A DNA stretch of 64,000 bases from Inonotus obliquus. Lineage: Eukaryota; Basidiomycota; Agaricomycetes; Hymenochaetales; Hymenochaetaceae. Of this stretch, positions 23,515-36,890 are shown in pieces; within the stretch, counting starts at the first letter, position 1; each line of letters opens with the position of its first letter. Where the stretch lies: assembly GCA_032164295.1 (NCBI GenBank), contig JAJHTX010000013.1, positions 558,001 to 622,000 of the forward strand. Reading direction: 5' to 3'. A program made the position numbers and the translations under genes. The notes beneath the pieces are model-generated. The model was not told the DNA's origin. It searched no databases and saw nothing but the letters and a program-made list of their open reading frames with translations.

Positions 23515-26500
23515 TTACACGCGAATGGCACGAGGTATTACTGACGATCGTCGATTCAGGGGTCGAGGTCGACTGATTCTCAGCGTATCGACCCTAGAGA
23601 ACCATATAAGCCATACAGATCCCAGCAAGTGATTTGAATGTTTACCTCAATGACGCGCCTTGTCCTTGACCAGCGCTCTCCTTCTCTTTTGGCGACTTCC
23701 GCATATTCAATCTGCTCGACCGAGGCACTAGCTTACGAGCAGTATTCAGTACACTGCTACGTGTGCCAAAGTTTTGCTGAGCAACAGCGTCCTTGCTTCC
23801 ATCTTGAAGCTCGTTGGCCTTTCTCTTCAGCTCAGATGAAGTCCTTGCCTTCACCGAGCGGTAGATAGGTTCTCTTGCTGCATCGGGACCTGGCTTTACG
23901 ATTGTTTGTTGCGTTGTAAGGGTCGCTTGTTCCGTGATTTTGACATCCGGAACAGGAGTTTCCGCAGGCAATGGAGGAATCTGTACACTCGGAGGTCGAG
24001 TGAAGACGCGAACACGAGGATACGGAGAAGGTCGAGAGACAGTCCGTGGTCGTCGTGTGCAACCACGGAACTCAGGCGGAAGCGGCCCGAAGTTCTTTAT
24101 CGAGTGTTCTAATAAGGCTTTCCAGTCGGCTGGGTTCATAGGCGGTTGGAATGCTAATGAAAGTGAGTACAAGTTCATACACCAACAGAAATAAGAGCGT
24201 ACCTTGCAAAGCATCCGCTGAATATGCAGTATCTGCCCACTGACGTCGGCTAGCGTCAACAGCCAGGCGCGCCTCGTGTTGAAGAGAGCGCATCATGCGT
24301 AACGCCGGACCCACGTCATCACTATCCCATTGCACGACGTTGAGGTCGTGAATGGAAAGGTTCTGTGATATTGCCGATTCTAACGAAAGCTTCGAGGGAT
24401 TGGCTGCGAAGGATAAATCGTCATAGATTTCCGGCAGCTCCTCAATAGTTTCATAGACTGATGAAGTACGAGAAGCGCGTGCTTCCGAAATTTTACGGCG
24501 ATGTCCACTTCCTCTGCGTCGTAGCCTCTCTCTCTCAACTCCACTCACGTTCGTCGAGCTAGCGAGCAACACGTTAAGTCGATCCAGGTCAATACTACCT
24601 TGAGAACCCGTGAATTGCGACGATGACCGTGATCGCGTCAGAGGCGGCGTTGCCGAATGCGAAGTGGCAGTTGCTTGACTCGTGGAAGCGCTGCGCCTAC
24701 GAGCTGCGGGCTCAGGCCGACGGAATAAGGCGAGTGATTGCCCTACGACATACATCAACCTAACCGTCAGAATCTCATTTGAAACCCATACGTACTAATA
24801 TCAAGATGATCTTCGCCTTCAGCACTCAAACAACAGTCTTCGAGACTGCGCCGCTCAAGAAGACCATGCTGTGCCAGACTCATTCTGTCACTGCCGAAGT
24901 GAGTCGATAGTCGCGATGCATTCGGATTTTGCTCAGGTAGGTCTTGCTCGACTCCAGTTGAGCTGCACGTTGATGCGTACGACCGTCTATTGATGAGACG
25001 GGCTTCTTCAAGGGAGACTCTTACGTTAACGTCAGATTCTAGGTCTGGCCCACGCAATGAAGTAAGAGATGGTCGACTGATTAGACGAGCTTTGTCCGGA
25101 GAGCCTTCAACACTGTAGTCGTAGTCGTCTTTGCTAGGAATTCTGGTGAGAACTCTTCCCATATATGGCGGTCTCTGGTGCCTTTTCTCCATACGTCCAC
25201 AAGGAGAGCGTTCAAGGATGGAACGGATTGAACGCCGCCTTACAAAACTACCGTCAAGCATCTGGATCGTTCAAGATTAGAAGAGAATCATCGACTTCTC
25301 TCTGATTAGACGCACCGATACGACCATATCATCGTCGCGCTTCGGACTCCCTTGCGTTTCAAAGCTGTAAACTGAGACCGGTCTAAATTGAGGGGGTGCC
25401 GGCAGCCCAGGCCTTAAGTTACCACGGCCAAACAATGACTCTTGCGAAGCCATCATAGAGCGCCGTCCCGCATCATCCATGAGGGAATCCTGATCACGAT
25501 CTCCATCGACAAGGGAGTCATACGAGGAATGCCAATTCATACTCGAGTCTACCTGAGACGGAGACGCTGAAATAGCCGTAAGCGGAGCACCGAGCTCACG
25601 TGCCGATTCAAACATCTTGTCTCCAACGCCTGGTCGACCCAAATGATGGGCTGAAAACCCGCTGGCGACTGATTCGGACGAAGTCGTCCGTTGACGCCAT
25701 GCCAAAGCACTCCGACCAGCATTGAACCCACGATTGTACAGGCTCACAGGAGGGCCAGACGTCACTGAGACGATGGACTCTACTTGCCTACGACTTCTCC
25801 GTTGATGAACATCAGGCCTGACATGTGAATACTGTGAGTCGACGGAATATTTGGATGCGTTGCTATCGACCCTTCGGCGCATCGGGTCCTGGCGCAGGAA
25901 AGAAAACGTGTCCTCTACTGTGTAAGACATATCCTCGGAAATGCGTCTGTTAGGGACGGGATAATCAAATGGATCCTTGGCTCCATCACGAACGATGCGG
26001 CCGTAGGACGAAACAGATCCAAGACTGAGGATAGAATTGCGCCAATGGGCATTAGGCACCAGGAGGGTGTTACTTGCCGCCGGAGCTGGAGGGTAGAATA
26101 CAGGACGAGAAGGACCAAACTCGAAACCTCGACGTCTCTCGCTGTAAGTCGATAAGCCTGAGAAACTGACGTCCGAGTTTTGCCTAGAGTGTGTTATCAA
26201 GCGCTTCAAAGCTTGCTGCCTTTCCCCCTCCATGGAAGCATGATCCGATCCCAGCGACAAACTCACATCGGACAGGTTAGCCGCTCTTTCTAGAATTGAT
26301 CTTAACATTGCGCTTTCGTCCTCGCTAAGCGATGAATACGAATATCTTCTGCTTTCGTGATCTGGAGGTGGTATAATGTCTGAAAATGTCATGACCTTGC
26401 CTGATGCTTCAGAGTTCAGAGAGCAACCGGACTGATTTTGAGCGCTGTTCAAGAAGGGAACGAGCAAGCCAGCATCTGTGCCATGCCTCTCAAATCCTGC

Positions 26501-29500
26501 AGAATCGACCGATGCACCCGACTGACTGCACGAATCTGACGATGCTCGAGAGGGCTCAGATGACTCGGGAAACTTGGACGAGTTCCCCCCAAACTTGAAA
26601 TTCAGATCCAAACGTCCTTGAGATGGCCTACCGAGTGCGCGACGAGCAGCCGCTTCAAAGGGCCGGTTCATGCACATGTCTTCATCGAAGGTGCTCGATT
26701 CACTAGACGAGCTAGTGTTATGGGAATCGACAACTTCTTCTGGGGACTCCGGCGACTCTGGAAGAGTAATTTCATGTGTCTGGGGCTGATGCTCGAGGGA
26801 CGGAGTAGGGGCGGGGGAGGTACCGAGGGACTGAGAAATGCCAAGTCCAAGTTGTGAACCAAATCCACGAATCGAATATTTCTTGGGCGTCTTGAATGCC
26901 TCGTCAAGTTGCATGACGAAGCTTCCGTTATCCGATGCGCCGCTGAAGTCCAGCTTTTTCAGCTCCGCAGTGAAATCAAACTCAAACGACCTCCTTGTAT
27001 CGTTATCATCATCAAATGAAGCGATGAAGGCGTGGTCGTCCGCGAAATCGCTCAGCTCGCTGGGCAGTGGTCCTGAGAAGACACGGCTCGGGGACCGCAC
27101 AGGGGGTAGAGGTTCCCGTGGCGGAGTTCCTGGTGACGGAAGGAACGACCTAGCAGACGAGCGTTTGGAAGGTACATCTTCCCTACCAATCGTAGAATAC
27201 GATGTGTCGCGATGCGAGCTCCTTTCTAGCAGCATTCGAAGCTCCCCAGGTATATCAGCGTCAGGATCATCGGGGTTGGAATCAACTGAATGGGCTCCAA
27301 CGGATCCAAGCGTACTGCGTTTGGGGTGTTGAGCTTGCATCCTCGAATCCATAAACACATCATCTGCCGACGCCAAGACTAGGCCACTCTGAGATGCAGA
27401 CGACCCACGGTCCCTTCGAGCTCGTCTCATTGTTTTCGTCGGAGTGATGGAGCCCCCGGTAGCCGTCGAACGCTTCTTACCAAACGTTGCAAAAGATGCT
27501 GGTACGGCTGTCACAAGCTCTTTCAGATGTGGGTCATTCTCTGCATTACCTAACGACTCATTTGAAGCTGGGCGCGATCGGGCAGGAAGCGGGCGGAAAA
27601 CAGGCGCTGATTCATGCGGCGGTGGAGGGGAAGAGGAAGACCACGCCCGCCTTGTCTCGCGAGAGGAATCAGGTAGGCAGCCCTTCCTTGCTGATGTCAT
27701 TAGCTCTATGTTTGAATCGGGCCAAGGTGCTATCTTCCGTCCTAAACCTTCGGTGGCAGAAGTCGATGCACTCTTCCGACGGTGCATATGCGTTCGCAGA
27801 GAACCAAGGAGCTTGTCCATAGAAAGCTGCCGCGCCAATTTCTTTGCTGCGCTCTCGGACTCCGATTCATCGACCTGCGACTGCTCGATCAATCCATGTC
27901 TCGGGGATTCACCCGTCGGCGACGACGTAGGAGTAGCTTCCAAGTCAAGGCGGTTAATGAGACAGGCCAGATCAGTCGTTGCACTGTCTAGTATCCGAAT
28001 GACGCCTATATTTTTTAAGTTAGAACGTCCTACATGTACAGTACAGAATTATCTCACCTGTATCTTTATCACCAATAATTCCCTTTGGTCGCTCACGTCC
28101 TAGCATTTGCTCTGATAACGGACGAGGCCGGACCCTCCTCGACGGACTATCCAGCGATGTAACGCAGCTGATATCGAGTAGCGTTGTCGATGTTTCCGAC
28201 TCCCCTTCAGAATATCCGGCTTGCGCTGTCTGCTCGGGAGTGGGTACTTTCCCGATGCTGCTCTGCATCAATTCTGGGAAAAGCGAGGCCAACCCAGGTC
28301 GTTTGCGTCCCTCGGGAGACCTCCGCTTGCTATCAGTCCGCCTCCGTGTCTCTCTCGGCGAAGCGGAATCAGCGTCATGAGCGTGAAGGTCCTTGACAGT
28401 GTCAATTTGATCATCCCATCGAATTGTCGATGCTCCTGAGCTTTTCGAAGCACGTCCGATTATAGGTTCAGCGGCTACACCTCTGGGACTGTCATAACGG
28501 ACCGTAGAAGCGGTGGATGCTCCAGAGTGCCTTCTGCTATGACGGACCGTCGCGTCTGATGAAATCGAGACCGCCGTTACCGTGGATGAGACAGAACGGA
28601 GTGTTCCCGTCAGATCAACGCTCTTCCTGACAGAACCTAAGGTGTTCTTGAGGGCTTCAAAACCGCTCTTAGAACTCCGCAAGCTCATCGTCCTTTCCTT
28701 CTTCTTCCTCTCCTTCCTCTCAGCCTTTTCTGTGACTTTCTTGGTCGTTTGTTCTTCGTCATCATCAACTGGCATGTTCTTGAGCTGAGCCCAGCTACCG
28801 ATACGTGCCAGTGAACGGACTGAACGTATTGCACGAAGAGCAATCGATCCAGTCCTTGGTCGTCCATCATCCTTGGACGGCTGTGGTTGCGTCACAGCTG
28901 CTATGCCTTGAAGCGTTGACGGCCGTTCCCCAAAGAGGCTCGGAGACGTGTTAGTTCTTATATGGCCGCGACGTGGCGTCTTCTCATCGTCATCGGGCAT
29001 CGGAACAGAGATAAAGTTGGTTGAGGGATTCGTTGTCGTGCCGAGAAGCACACCGGCATCCAGGGATTGAGAGCGTTGCCTGCGATCGTAATTATTTGAC
29101 TGTTCTAGTTCTGTGATTATAGAGTCAGGAGCTTGATGTTGTAATTTGAAAGGGCAGCTTACGGGAGGACTTATGTGACTTATCTGGCTGCTTCGTGTTT
29201 TCCTTCGCAGAGGTCTTCCATTTCTCCTTCGAAACCTCCTTCAGTTTCTCCTTCGACTTCTTTCTAGCCGCGCTCTTGGGCTTGCCTTTCGAATCTTTTC
29301 CGCGTTTCGTCCACCACTTCTCCTTCTCGTCGTCCTTCGGCTTGAGTGGCGCTTCGACACCAGCAAGCTTCTTCTCCTCTGCATTTAAGTCTGAGCCCCG
29401 TTCCTTACCCATGTTCGTGACATCACCGAGGGGGCCCCATTGCACATCGTTAAGTCCAACACGAGATTTCTTTTTCTTCAGCACGACAATCTCCCCGATG

Positions 29501-29844
29501 TCTGGATCGTCTGCCGGATCGACGTATACTTCAAAGCTTCTGCCTACCGTAGGGGAATGTGCACCGACACGGCGTGCTACATCACTGAAGTCTTTGCTCT
29601 TCTCCCTTTTGGATCCTCCCAAGAGGCTCAACTTTGATTTCTTCGGCACAAGTCGCTTGCGTGAGCCCAGCTCGGCTTTTGGAGCGAGTGGCGTCCTCCC
29701 CATCGGAGGATTCGTCTGATTGACTTCCATCGCAGGGGTCGCTGTCGTCACTCGTATCGTCGGAATATGGGAAACGGGAGGCGTGGACATGGGTGAAGGA
29801 CGCCCAAATGGAGCTGGTGTACGAGATAAGGTTGAACTCGGCAT
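23515..29844 (-). CDS. Very large Ser-rich orphan protein (2003 aa)
   Basis: Seven exons (29844-29163, 29104-28058, 28005-25316, 25261-24796, 24742-24203, 24153-23646, 23593-23515) join with every phase matching, giving 2003 residues. No catalytic domain is recognisable. The protein is mostly disordered and rich in Ser, Arg, Pro and Asp. It has Lys-rich blocks near the N-terminus (EKWWTKRGKDSKGK) and dozens of Ser-Pro/Arg-x-x-Ser sites suitable for kinases. One more ordered region near the end (NPADWKALLEHSIKNFGPLP) could be a short helical motif. The last exon adds the basic tail SRPRPLNRRSSVIPRAIRV; without that splice the frame stops right at the donor, so a naive model would miss it. A scaffold or regulatory role is only a guess. 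Confidence 0.72.
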
Positions 29845-31062
29845 CGTCAGAGTGTTAGTCGTAGAAGATCGTTAGGACGTTAATAAATGTGTTTTAGCAA
29901 GAGATGAGGCGTTAAAGAAACTAATGTTTGATGATGTACAAGTCGTGAATTATACAAGGGTCGTGTGTGGTGAGCTGACAAGTGCAGGACGTAAAGTGAG
30001 ATGGCCGAGCGGGAAGCGTAAGGGAGAGATTGCTTGAGTATATGGTTTCTAGAAGTTTGTTTATCGACTTTGATGGCTCCTGTCCTCGAATGAAATGCCT
30101 ATAGAGTTGCCAACCGACCAGAAGGGTGAGCAACGGACGCGTCTTATCTGATGAAGTGCGAAGCATACCTTCAGATACAAATGAAGAATGAAGAATGTAT
30201 ATCACGCAGACCACCCCTCCCCAGTACTCTACGCGTAGTAGAGAAGCTTGGAGGAGGCTCGAATGCGTCTTTGAATGAGCTGGGGATGAGGGGCGATGAA
30301 CGAAGGAAACAAGGGTTGGAGGAGGTGAGGCACGTCCAGATCAAGTAGTTCAACAGGGATCACGTGTTCGCGTACATTGACGTCCCTCACGGGGATCGGG
30401 ACGGGACTCGGGTACGGAAATAATCCATTTTAGACCAAATTGAACACGTTGTTTGTCATCATTGCAACGAAGAACGAGTGGCACTGCGAGAGACTTTGTC
30501 CTGCTCGTCGTTTCCTTCATTCCATGCATCCATGTCCTGCTCTTTCTCATGGCTTGGATCTTGGAGCACCCTGTATCCTTGGCTTCTTGCTTCCGTCACT
30601 CCCAGACTAGAATGCTAGGCTATGCCGAACCGGCTCGTTGAACAGTGCTGGGAACTTCGCTGCCTTGTCCCCCAAAGTATCCCTACATTCCTTGTCAGGG
30701 CTTGAAATGGTCACGGCTTCCGGTGCTTAAAGTGCATTGCATCGGTTGGCCGAGTATTACCGACGAACGTCGGCGTCGATATCGATGTAGCAGTTTTCGC
30801 GCTGGCATGCTCAGCCGCTGTGCGTTGCGCATTGACCGGAGTGAAGTGCTCCGAAAGGGTGACGCTTTGTGACTGGGCGACCTGCGTTAGCGCGGCATCT
30901 CTCGGCACGTGCTGGCCTGCCGCCGCTGCCGAACGCCGGAACTCGCTTGCCTTACTCTTGGCGGGTTGCTTGACGCCGCCAGCATCATCATAAGACGAGA
31001 CGTGCAAACCAGGGTACACGTCCGCCCTCTTCTCTCAACCATAGCGGCGTCCTACACTGGCT
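29845..31062. other. 1.2-kb divergent intergenic region
   Basis: It separates the divergent starts of the large orphan and the metacaspase. A 102-codon minus frame (30711-31019) has no supporting splice or family signal. Presumed promoters only. Confidence 0.5.
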
Positions 31063-33787
31063 ATGTACGATAACCAGCAATACTACTCGCGTTCGCGTAG
31101 CAATTCGTTCTCTGGTCCTATTCCGGCTTCGTATGGCAATATGAATAGATCTCCTTCTCCGGCGTAAGTCCAGGCAATCGTTCGCCACAGCAAATAACAT
31201 GCTAAAATATATTCTCTTCTCCGCAGATTCCCCTCTCCGTGAGTCCTCCACCTTGATCACCCCAAAGTCGGTCCTTCTCAAGCTCCGATGCCACGCATAC
31301 AGTCAGCCTAACCCTGGGTTTCAACCATCGCCAATTCCATCTCCTCGTCCGGTGTCTACGGGAGGGTTCGTAATGCCTCAGCATGGGTGAGGCATTTCGC
31401 CTTTTTCCATCTTTCCCGACATTTACAGAGTTTCCCACGATAGCTATGAACCTCCTATTCCTCCCTCAAACGTGGAATGGTAAATTTCAAATCCTTCGTT
31501 TCATGCACAGTTCCTGACGAGTCTTGATTTTAGGGATGATAGAGGGAGGTCTAGAGAGCGAGGCATCGATCTCTCCAGAGGACGCGTAACGGTGCATACT
31601 CATCAAAGCAGAAGGTATCACAGTCAAGAGCCTAGACCTGTGCACCAACAGAGGGAGCCTAACAAGCTTCGCAAGCCACGCCATGGCCGGAATCAAAGAC
31701 TATCCTCCCATGAACGTATTCCGCACATAACTATTCATGCCAACGGGCAGACATATACTGTACCTTCCCGTCCTGCTACTCAATATACAACGAGTGCCCC
31801 TGTGCAAGTAGTATATGCCGAACCAGTGAAAACTTCGACTCAGCTACGCCCCTCAAGCAGCGCACATCGGCTTTCTTATGCCAATGCTACGGTTACACGT
31901 ACGTTCCGTGATCGGCTAGCTTTCCTGTTTCGTTGTCTCCTCGCCCGTCTCTATGAACCTGAAAATACTGACCATTTCCTTAGCTCAATTGAATCACGTT
32001 GGTCAGATGCAAATGCCCGTCGAGCATTTGCCTCCAAGGGACGTGATCTATTATGGGCCTGCAATCGGCAACAAGCGGCATTTTTTTCAGTATTCTCAGT
32101 GTTCGAGACGGAAGAAAGCACTTTGTGTAATTATCTCCCGTTATTTGCTTCATGTTTCAACAATCGTATTGATTCTGCGTGCCTGCAGATTGGCATAAAT
32201 TATATTGGACAGTCAAACGAACTCCGTGGTTGCATCAACGATGCAAGAAAAATGCGTAGTTTCTTGATTAGTTCGTAACATTCCTTTCGAGTCGGTCAGT
32301 GCTGCTAACAAACTACCGCTTAGAGGGATACGGTTTCAAACCCGGAGACATCGTCCTATTGACAGACGAGGGGAAATCTCAAAGGGAACGCCCCACCAGA
32401 CGGAACATGATTGAAGCAATGAAGTGGCTCGTTCGGGATGCACAAGCAAACGATTCCCTATTTTTTCATTGTGCGTATCTAACAAAGCGTACCGCTCATG
32501 TTTGGCTAACAAAATGACCTATAGTCTCAGGCCACGGTGGACAGACACCTGACCTGGATGGAGATGAAATGGACGGATTTGATGAGAGTAAGTCTTTATT
32601 GGCGGTGGTGGATGAATGAATTCCGACTTCTTCAACAGCGATCTATCCTATGGACTGGAAGAAGACGGACCACATCGTCGACGATGTACGTATTCTCCTC
32701 TATATTCTCAAGAATTTTTCTGATTTTTACCTAGGAGTTGCATGATATCTTGGTAGGATTCCTCCTCCACCTGCCCCTTTTGAATGAACTAAACCGGTGT
32801 TCATCCTAGGTGAAGCCTTTGCCGGTAGGATGTCGACTGACGGTAAGTGGCTATCCGCGTTACCCAACGCACAAAGTACATATAATTGATTTTGGACTGT
32901 GCCCAGGCTCTCTTTGATGTGATTGTCTAGTGACTTTTTGAATTGTACACGATACTTATATTAAAATACAGTGTTGCCACTCCGGCTCTGCACTTGGTAT
33001 GTCGCATCCTTTTTTGTGGACGTGAATCGCAGCTCACTATACTGTCCTAGACCTTCCATATACGTATGGGATAGACGGAAATCTCAAGCGCGAGCCCGAC
33101 CTCCTTCGAGCAGCTGGTGCTGATACGTTTGGTGATCGACCGTTTTTCGACATAGATGGTATGGACAGGCTTTCGAAGGCCTTCGACGGCATGCGCGGTC
33201 TTGGCGACAAGCGAAAGCGACGAAAGTACGCACTGCAGATAAAAACGCATCCGGCGGATGTCGTGAGTGGTCAGTTAAGTTCCGTTGTATGAGTCCTAAC
33301 TCTTGCGTGTGTGTGCCTTAGATCAGTTGGGCCGGCTGCAAAGATTCTCAGACAAGCGCCGACACGTTTGCCGGTAGCGTGGCCGTGGGTGCCATGAGCC
33401 ATGTGAGTATCCTCTTCCGCGCCCCGGCTTGTTATCAATCGTGCTGACTTCCCGCCAATAGGCCTTCATTGGTTCTTTGAGTATGTTCTAACCCAGCTCC
33501 GCCTGATTACTTGGCTCACTGAACATACATCTAACAGAAGAGAAGCCTGACCAGACGTACCAGGAACTTCTCATAAGCGTCAGGTTTGTTCTCTTCTTTT
33601 CTATATTTCTTTGAACTCGTGCCTAATCCATCGAATATATTAGGGATGTTCTCAAGACAAGATATAGTCAAATACCTCAACTATCCAGTTCACACCCGAT
33701 TGTCAGGCTTCCTTATTTTCGTCGTGTTCGCTCGTCGCTGACTTGTCTCTCGCTTTCCAGGACACTTCTCTCAAATTTGTTCTTTGA
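31063..33787 (+). CDS. MCA1: Metacaspase (type I, Pro-rich prodomain)
   Basis: This is a gene of more than ten exons starting MYDNQQYYSRSRSNSFSG and ending DTSLKFVL. The prodomain (about 200 residues) is rich in Pro, Ser, Gln and Arg, with a 12-nt exon at about 31229-31240 (residues FPS). The caspase-like p20 core starts KKALC|IGINYIGQ.NELRGCINDARKM; the catalytic His is in SGHGGQTPDLDGDEMDGFDE and the catalytic Cys in ALFDCCHSGSALDL. The p10-like part has the metacaspase motif ISWAGCKDSQTSADT and AMSHAFI. Metacaspases cleave after Arg/Lys and act in proteostasis and stress-linked death; activation is usually Ca2+-dependent. Core motifs are intact, so it is predicted to be active. Confidence 0.88.
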
Positions 33788-34200
33788 CTGGGGCTTGGTA
33801 TTTAGTTGTAGCATTATCTAACAAACATCGCTCTGTATCAATTGCCCTTTTTCTGAAGCTCTATTATACCTTCGATTTGCTAGTAATTTCAATTCCTTTT
33901 TTTGTTTACTATCTTATGAATGAGGAATTGCATGTAATTCCAATGACTTCATCGTTTTCCTTTCTGATTTCAATGGGAATTTTATCTCGAGTCTGCGACA
34001 CCGCGATTGCCAGCTGTAGTGATTGAGGCGGCGGAAGAGGGACAAAGCCTGAGAATAACAGACCATCTTTTCATCATCTGTGCTACGATATTCCATCATA
34101 ATGTCCTCTCCCTTCAGCAATTTGAATGGTATCCCCTCGAAAATTGGGATTCAGAGTTCAAGTTTGATTCCGTTCTATCCCTATGCTATTCACTACATGT
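33788..34200. other. Intergenic, convergent
   Basis: The 413 AT-rich bases between the stops of the metacaspase and the oxoprolinase B-domain gene contain no recognised gene. Confidence 0.5.
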
Positions 34201-36540
34201 TCAGAATCCAGCCTGAGCAGCTGCGCGTTCCGCAAGACTACCCCTCGCAGCCCACTCAACCGTATTTTTCACTTTATCCACTACACCTCCGATCACACCT
34301 TTCCCATCTCCACTATCCTTCCCAGAGCTTTTTTTCGAAACTCCCCAAGCCCCTCCACCAGGCGTCTCGATCAACAATCGATCTCCCTTCCCCATGAATA
34401 TCGTCGCTTTCCCTCCAATGTTGATAACTCTCGGTTCTGGTTGACGTTGTTCCTGACCTTGTTCTTGGGGAGGAGGAGGGAGAGGTGTGTTTTCCTTTTC
34501 TGAATTCGTACGATTTGAAGATGTTGAAGGATTGTTGTTGAGAGGATCGTTCTCCCCGAGAATAAGATCTCCGTCTTCTTCTCGGAGTTGTTTTATCCAG
34601 AGGTTCCTACCCATCGCACCCGACCCACCTCCTTCAAGTCCGTATGGATGACGGGATCGTCTCTATAAGCAAGCAATCAAGCAACGCTCCATAAACCATA
34701 TCATATCAGACCGAATAATGACTGGACTGACCTCAGACAAAATGGACACTTGCAACGGATGCATGAACTCAATCTCTCTCACCACACCATCACCCCCTTT
34801 ATATTGACCTTCTCCACCCGAACCTTCACGTAAGCCGAAACGGTGGAGTAAGACAGGATATCGTCGTTCGAGAATCTCGACATCTCCGATACGCGTGTTC
34901 GTTATGTGTGTATGTACACCTGAGGTTCCATGCCAACCTGGTCCGGCGCCTGACCCTCCTGCGATAGTCTACGCGGACGAAGAAAATACGTACAAGTAAG
35001 TCGACGATAAAAGGAAGAAATGACAGCTAAGGACTGACTTCGTAATAGCCCCACCCAGCACTAACTTTCCCATCCTTATCTTTCCCTCCTGCACCGAACG
35101 TAAGGTTACTTGTTAGAATCGTGACCGTTAGTCGATTGCGTTCCTAACGGCAAGGATATGATTACGAACTTTGTGCATCCTTGACTAGCAGCACAAGCGT
35201 TGAACGCTTTCAAGACGACATCGACGATCCTTTGCGAAGTCAAGACATTCCCAGCACACACCGCTGCAGTAGGCGAAGGTATCAAAAGGGATTTCTTCGG
35301 TACCCTAACTGATAATGTACAATACATCGGGGTTAGCCTTCTATCGGTTAAGGAATACTTTATACTCACTGTCGAGCGGGACGAGACAGCCAGCATTCAA
35401 CGGAATATCACTATCGAGCATCGCGCGCATACAGTAGATGACAGCGGAATGAACGACAGGCGTAGGTGTGTTGAGATTATTCCGCACTTCGGGACCTGTA
35501 CCCTCAAAGTCGAACACAGCGGAACCCTCTTCCTCATTAATGTCAACCCGAAGTTGAATCTAGAAAGGTATGAACAACCGAGCCGGTGAAAATAGCTCGT
35601 GACACTTACAGGAGTCCCATCATCCAAATAATCCACTGCAGAAAGTACATTTCTACCCAATCGCTTCACAACATCCTTGAGCAAATTTCTCACCGACATT
35701 TCCGCATTCGCACGGATATGATACATATACTCTTGGACTATCTTCAGTCCATACTCTTCTACCATCGCTCGGATTAGCTGAATGCCTTTATGGTTCGCAG
35801 CGATCTGGGCTTTCAAATCGCTCTCCACGTCCTTGATATTTCTACAGCCAGAGCTGCCCGGGTAACGCGCAGGTATGTCGATCATGCGCTCGTGCAAACC
35901 GTTGCGATCAAATACGCCTCCACTGACGATTTTGAAACTGATGATCTCGGCACCTTCGTCAAAGATAGTAACGGAAGTCGGAGGCATTGACCCAGGAAGA
36001 ATTCCACCGACATCCGCATGATGCCCACGAGAAGCAACGAAGAAAATAATATCTTCCGGGTCATCGGGATTGAAAACTGGAGTGATGATTGTGATATCTG
36101 GGAGATGGCTGAGCAGAAGTGAATATATTGATGAACGCCAGAGTGAGCGTGTAAGTTACTCACGAACCCCCTGCTCGCGGCGAGTTAGTCATTAGGACAT
36201 CACCATCCTTCAAATTCTTTCCGTGTATCTTCATTTGGTATCGTACCGCACTGCAGAAGGATTTGCCTCAGTACGTAGTGCTCTATGAATGGAGCGAAGA
36301 CATATACAAGCTCATTGCACCCAAATGTATGGGTATGAAAGGAGCATTGGCTACAAGGTCTCCATCCGGGGCAAAGAGCGCGCATGAGAAGTCGAGCCGC
36401 TCCTTGATGTTAGTGCTAATTGATGTCTGCTGCAATGATCTGCCCATAGCTTCTGCAACACTCATGAAGCGATTTGCAAAGAGAGTGAGCATGATCGGAT
36501 CCGGCCCTCTTGAGAGACCATCGTTCGTCGCGTTCGCCAT
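34201..36540 (-). CDS. Stand-alone hydantoinase B / 5-oxoprolinase C-terminal domain protein
   Basis: Splicing from ATG 36540 ([15 protein letters not shown]) gives an intact frame to 34201; the first exons are 36540-36308, 36250-36164 and 36108-35610. The family motifs run in order: [129 protein letters not shown] and a final ETPGGGAWG. Eukaryotic 5-oxoprolinase normally has a HyuA half of about 700 residues in front of this B half. Here none is present upstream: the YCII gene starts 350 bases away. It is therefore either a truncated paralogue or a B-only enzyme that may need a partner. An extra Pro/Gln-rich insert precedes [10 protein letters not shown]. Confidence 0.82.
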
Positions 36541-36890
36541 AACTGGGAAGGAATGATGGACCCGTGTTAGGAGAACTTCAAGCTTTAAATGACTTCAAGT
36601 CGTTGATAACGGAATTGACTTCCGTAGTTAGCCAGAAGCTTAGGCTTAGAATGGTTTTGATAGTTCCGTGAGTATCATCAAGTGTGCTGGCGCAGAAACC
36701 ATTCAGTATGAGCAAATAGCCGTAGCAATGCTTCGAGTCGAGTAGTAGTTCTCTATCTCTGGAGCTGGAGTACGAACTGGGGCGTCGATCATCACGTAGG
36801 CGATAAATTACATAATTTTTCACGATTCTAAACTGCCAACATAATATTGTTGCATTCACTACATAGTACTGTTACAGACTCTCGCTCTCT

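Noticed and set aside
26838..28103. Long plus-strand frames of 164 and 219 codons
   Set aside because: They are antisense to the large Ser-rich gene, whose biased Ser codons leave opposite frames open by chance.
30711..31019. 102-codon minus-strand frame in the metacaspase promoter
   Set aside because: It has an atypical composition, no introns and no recognised domain, and it covers probable promoter DNA.
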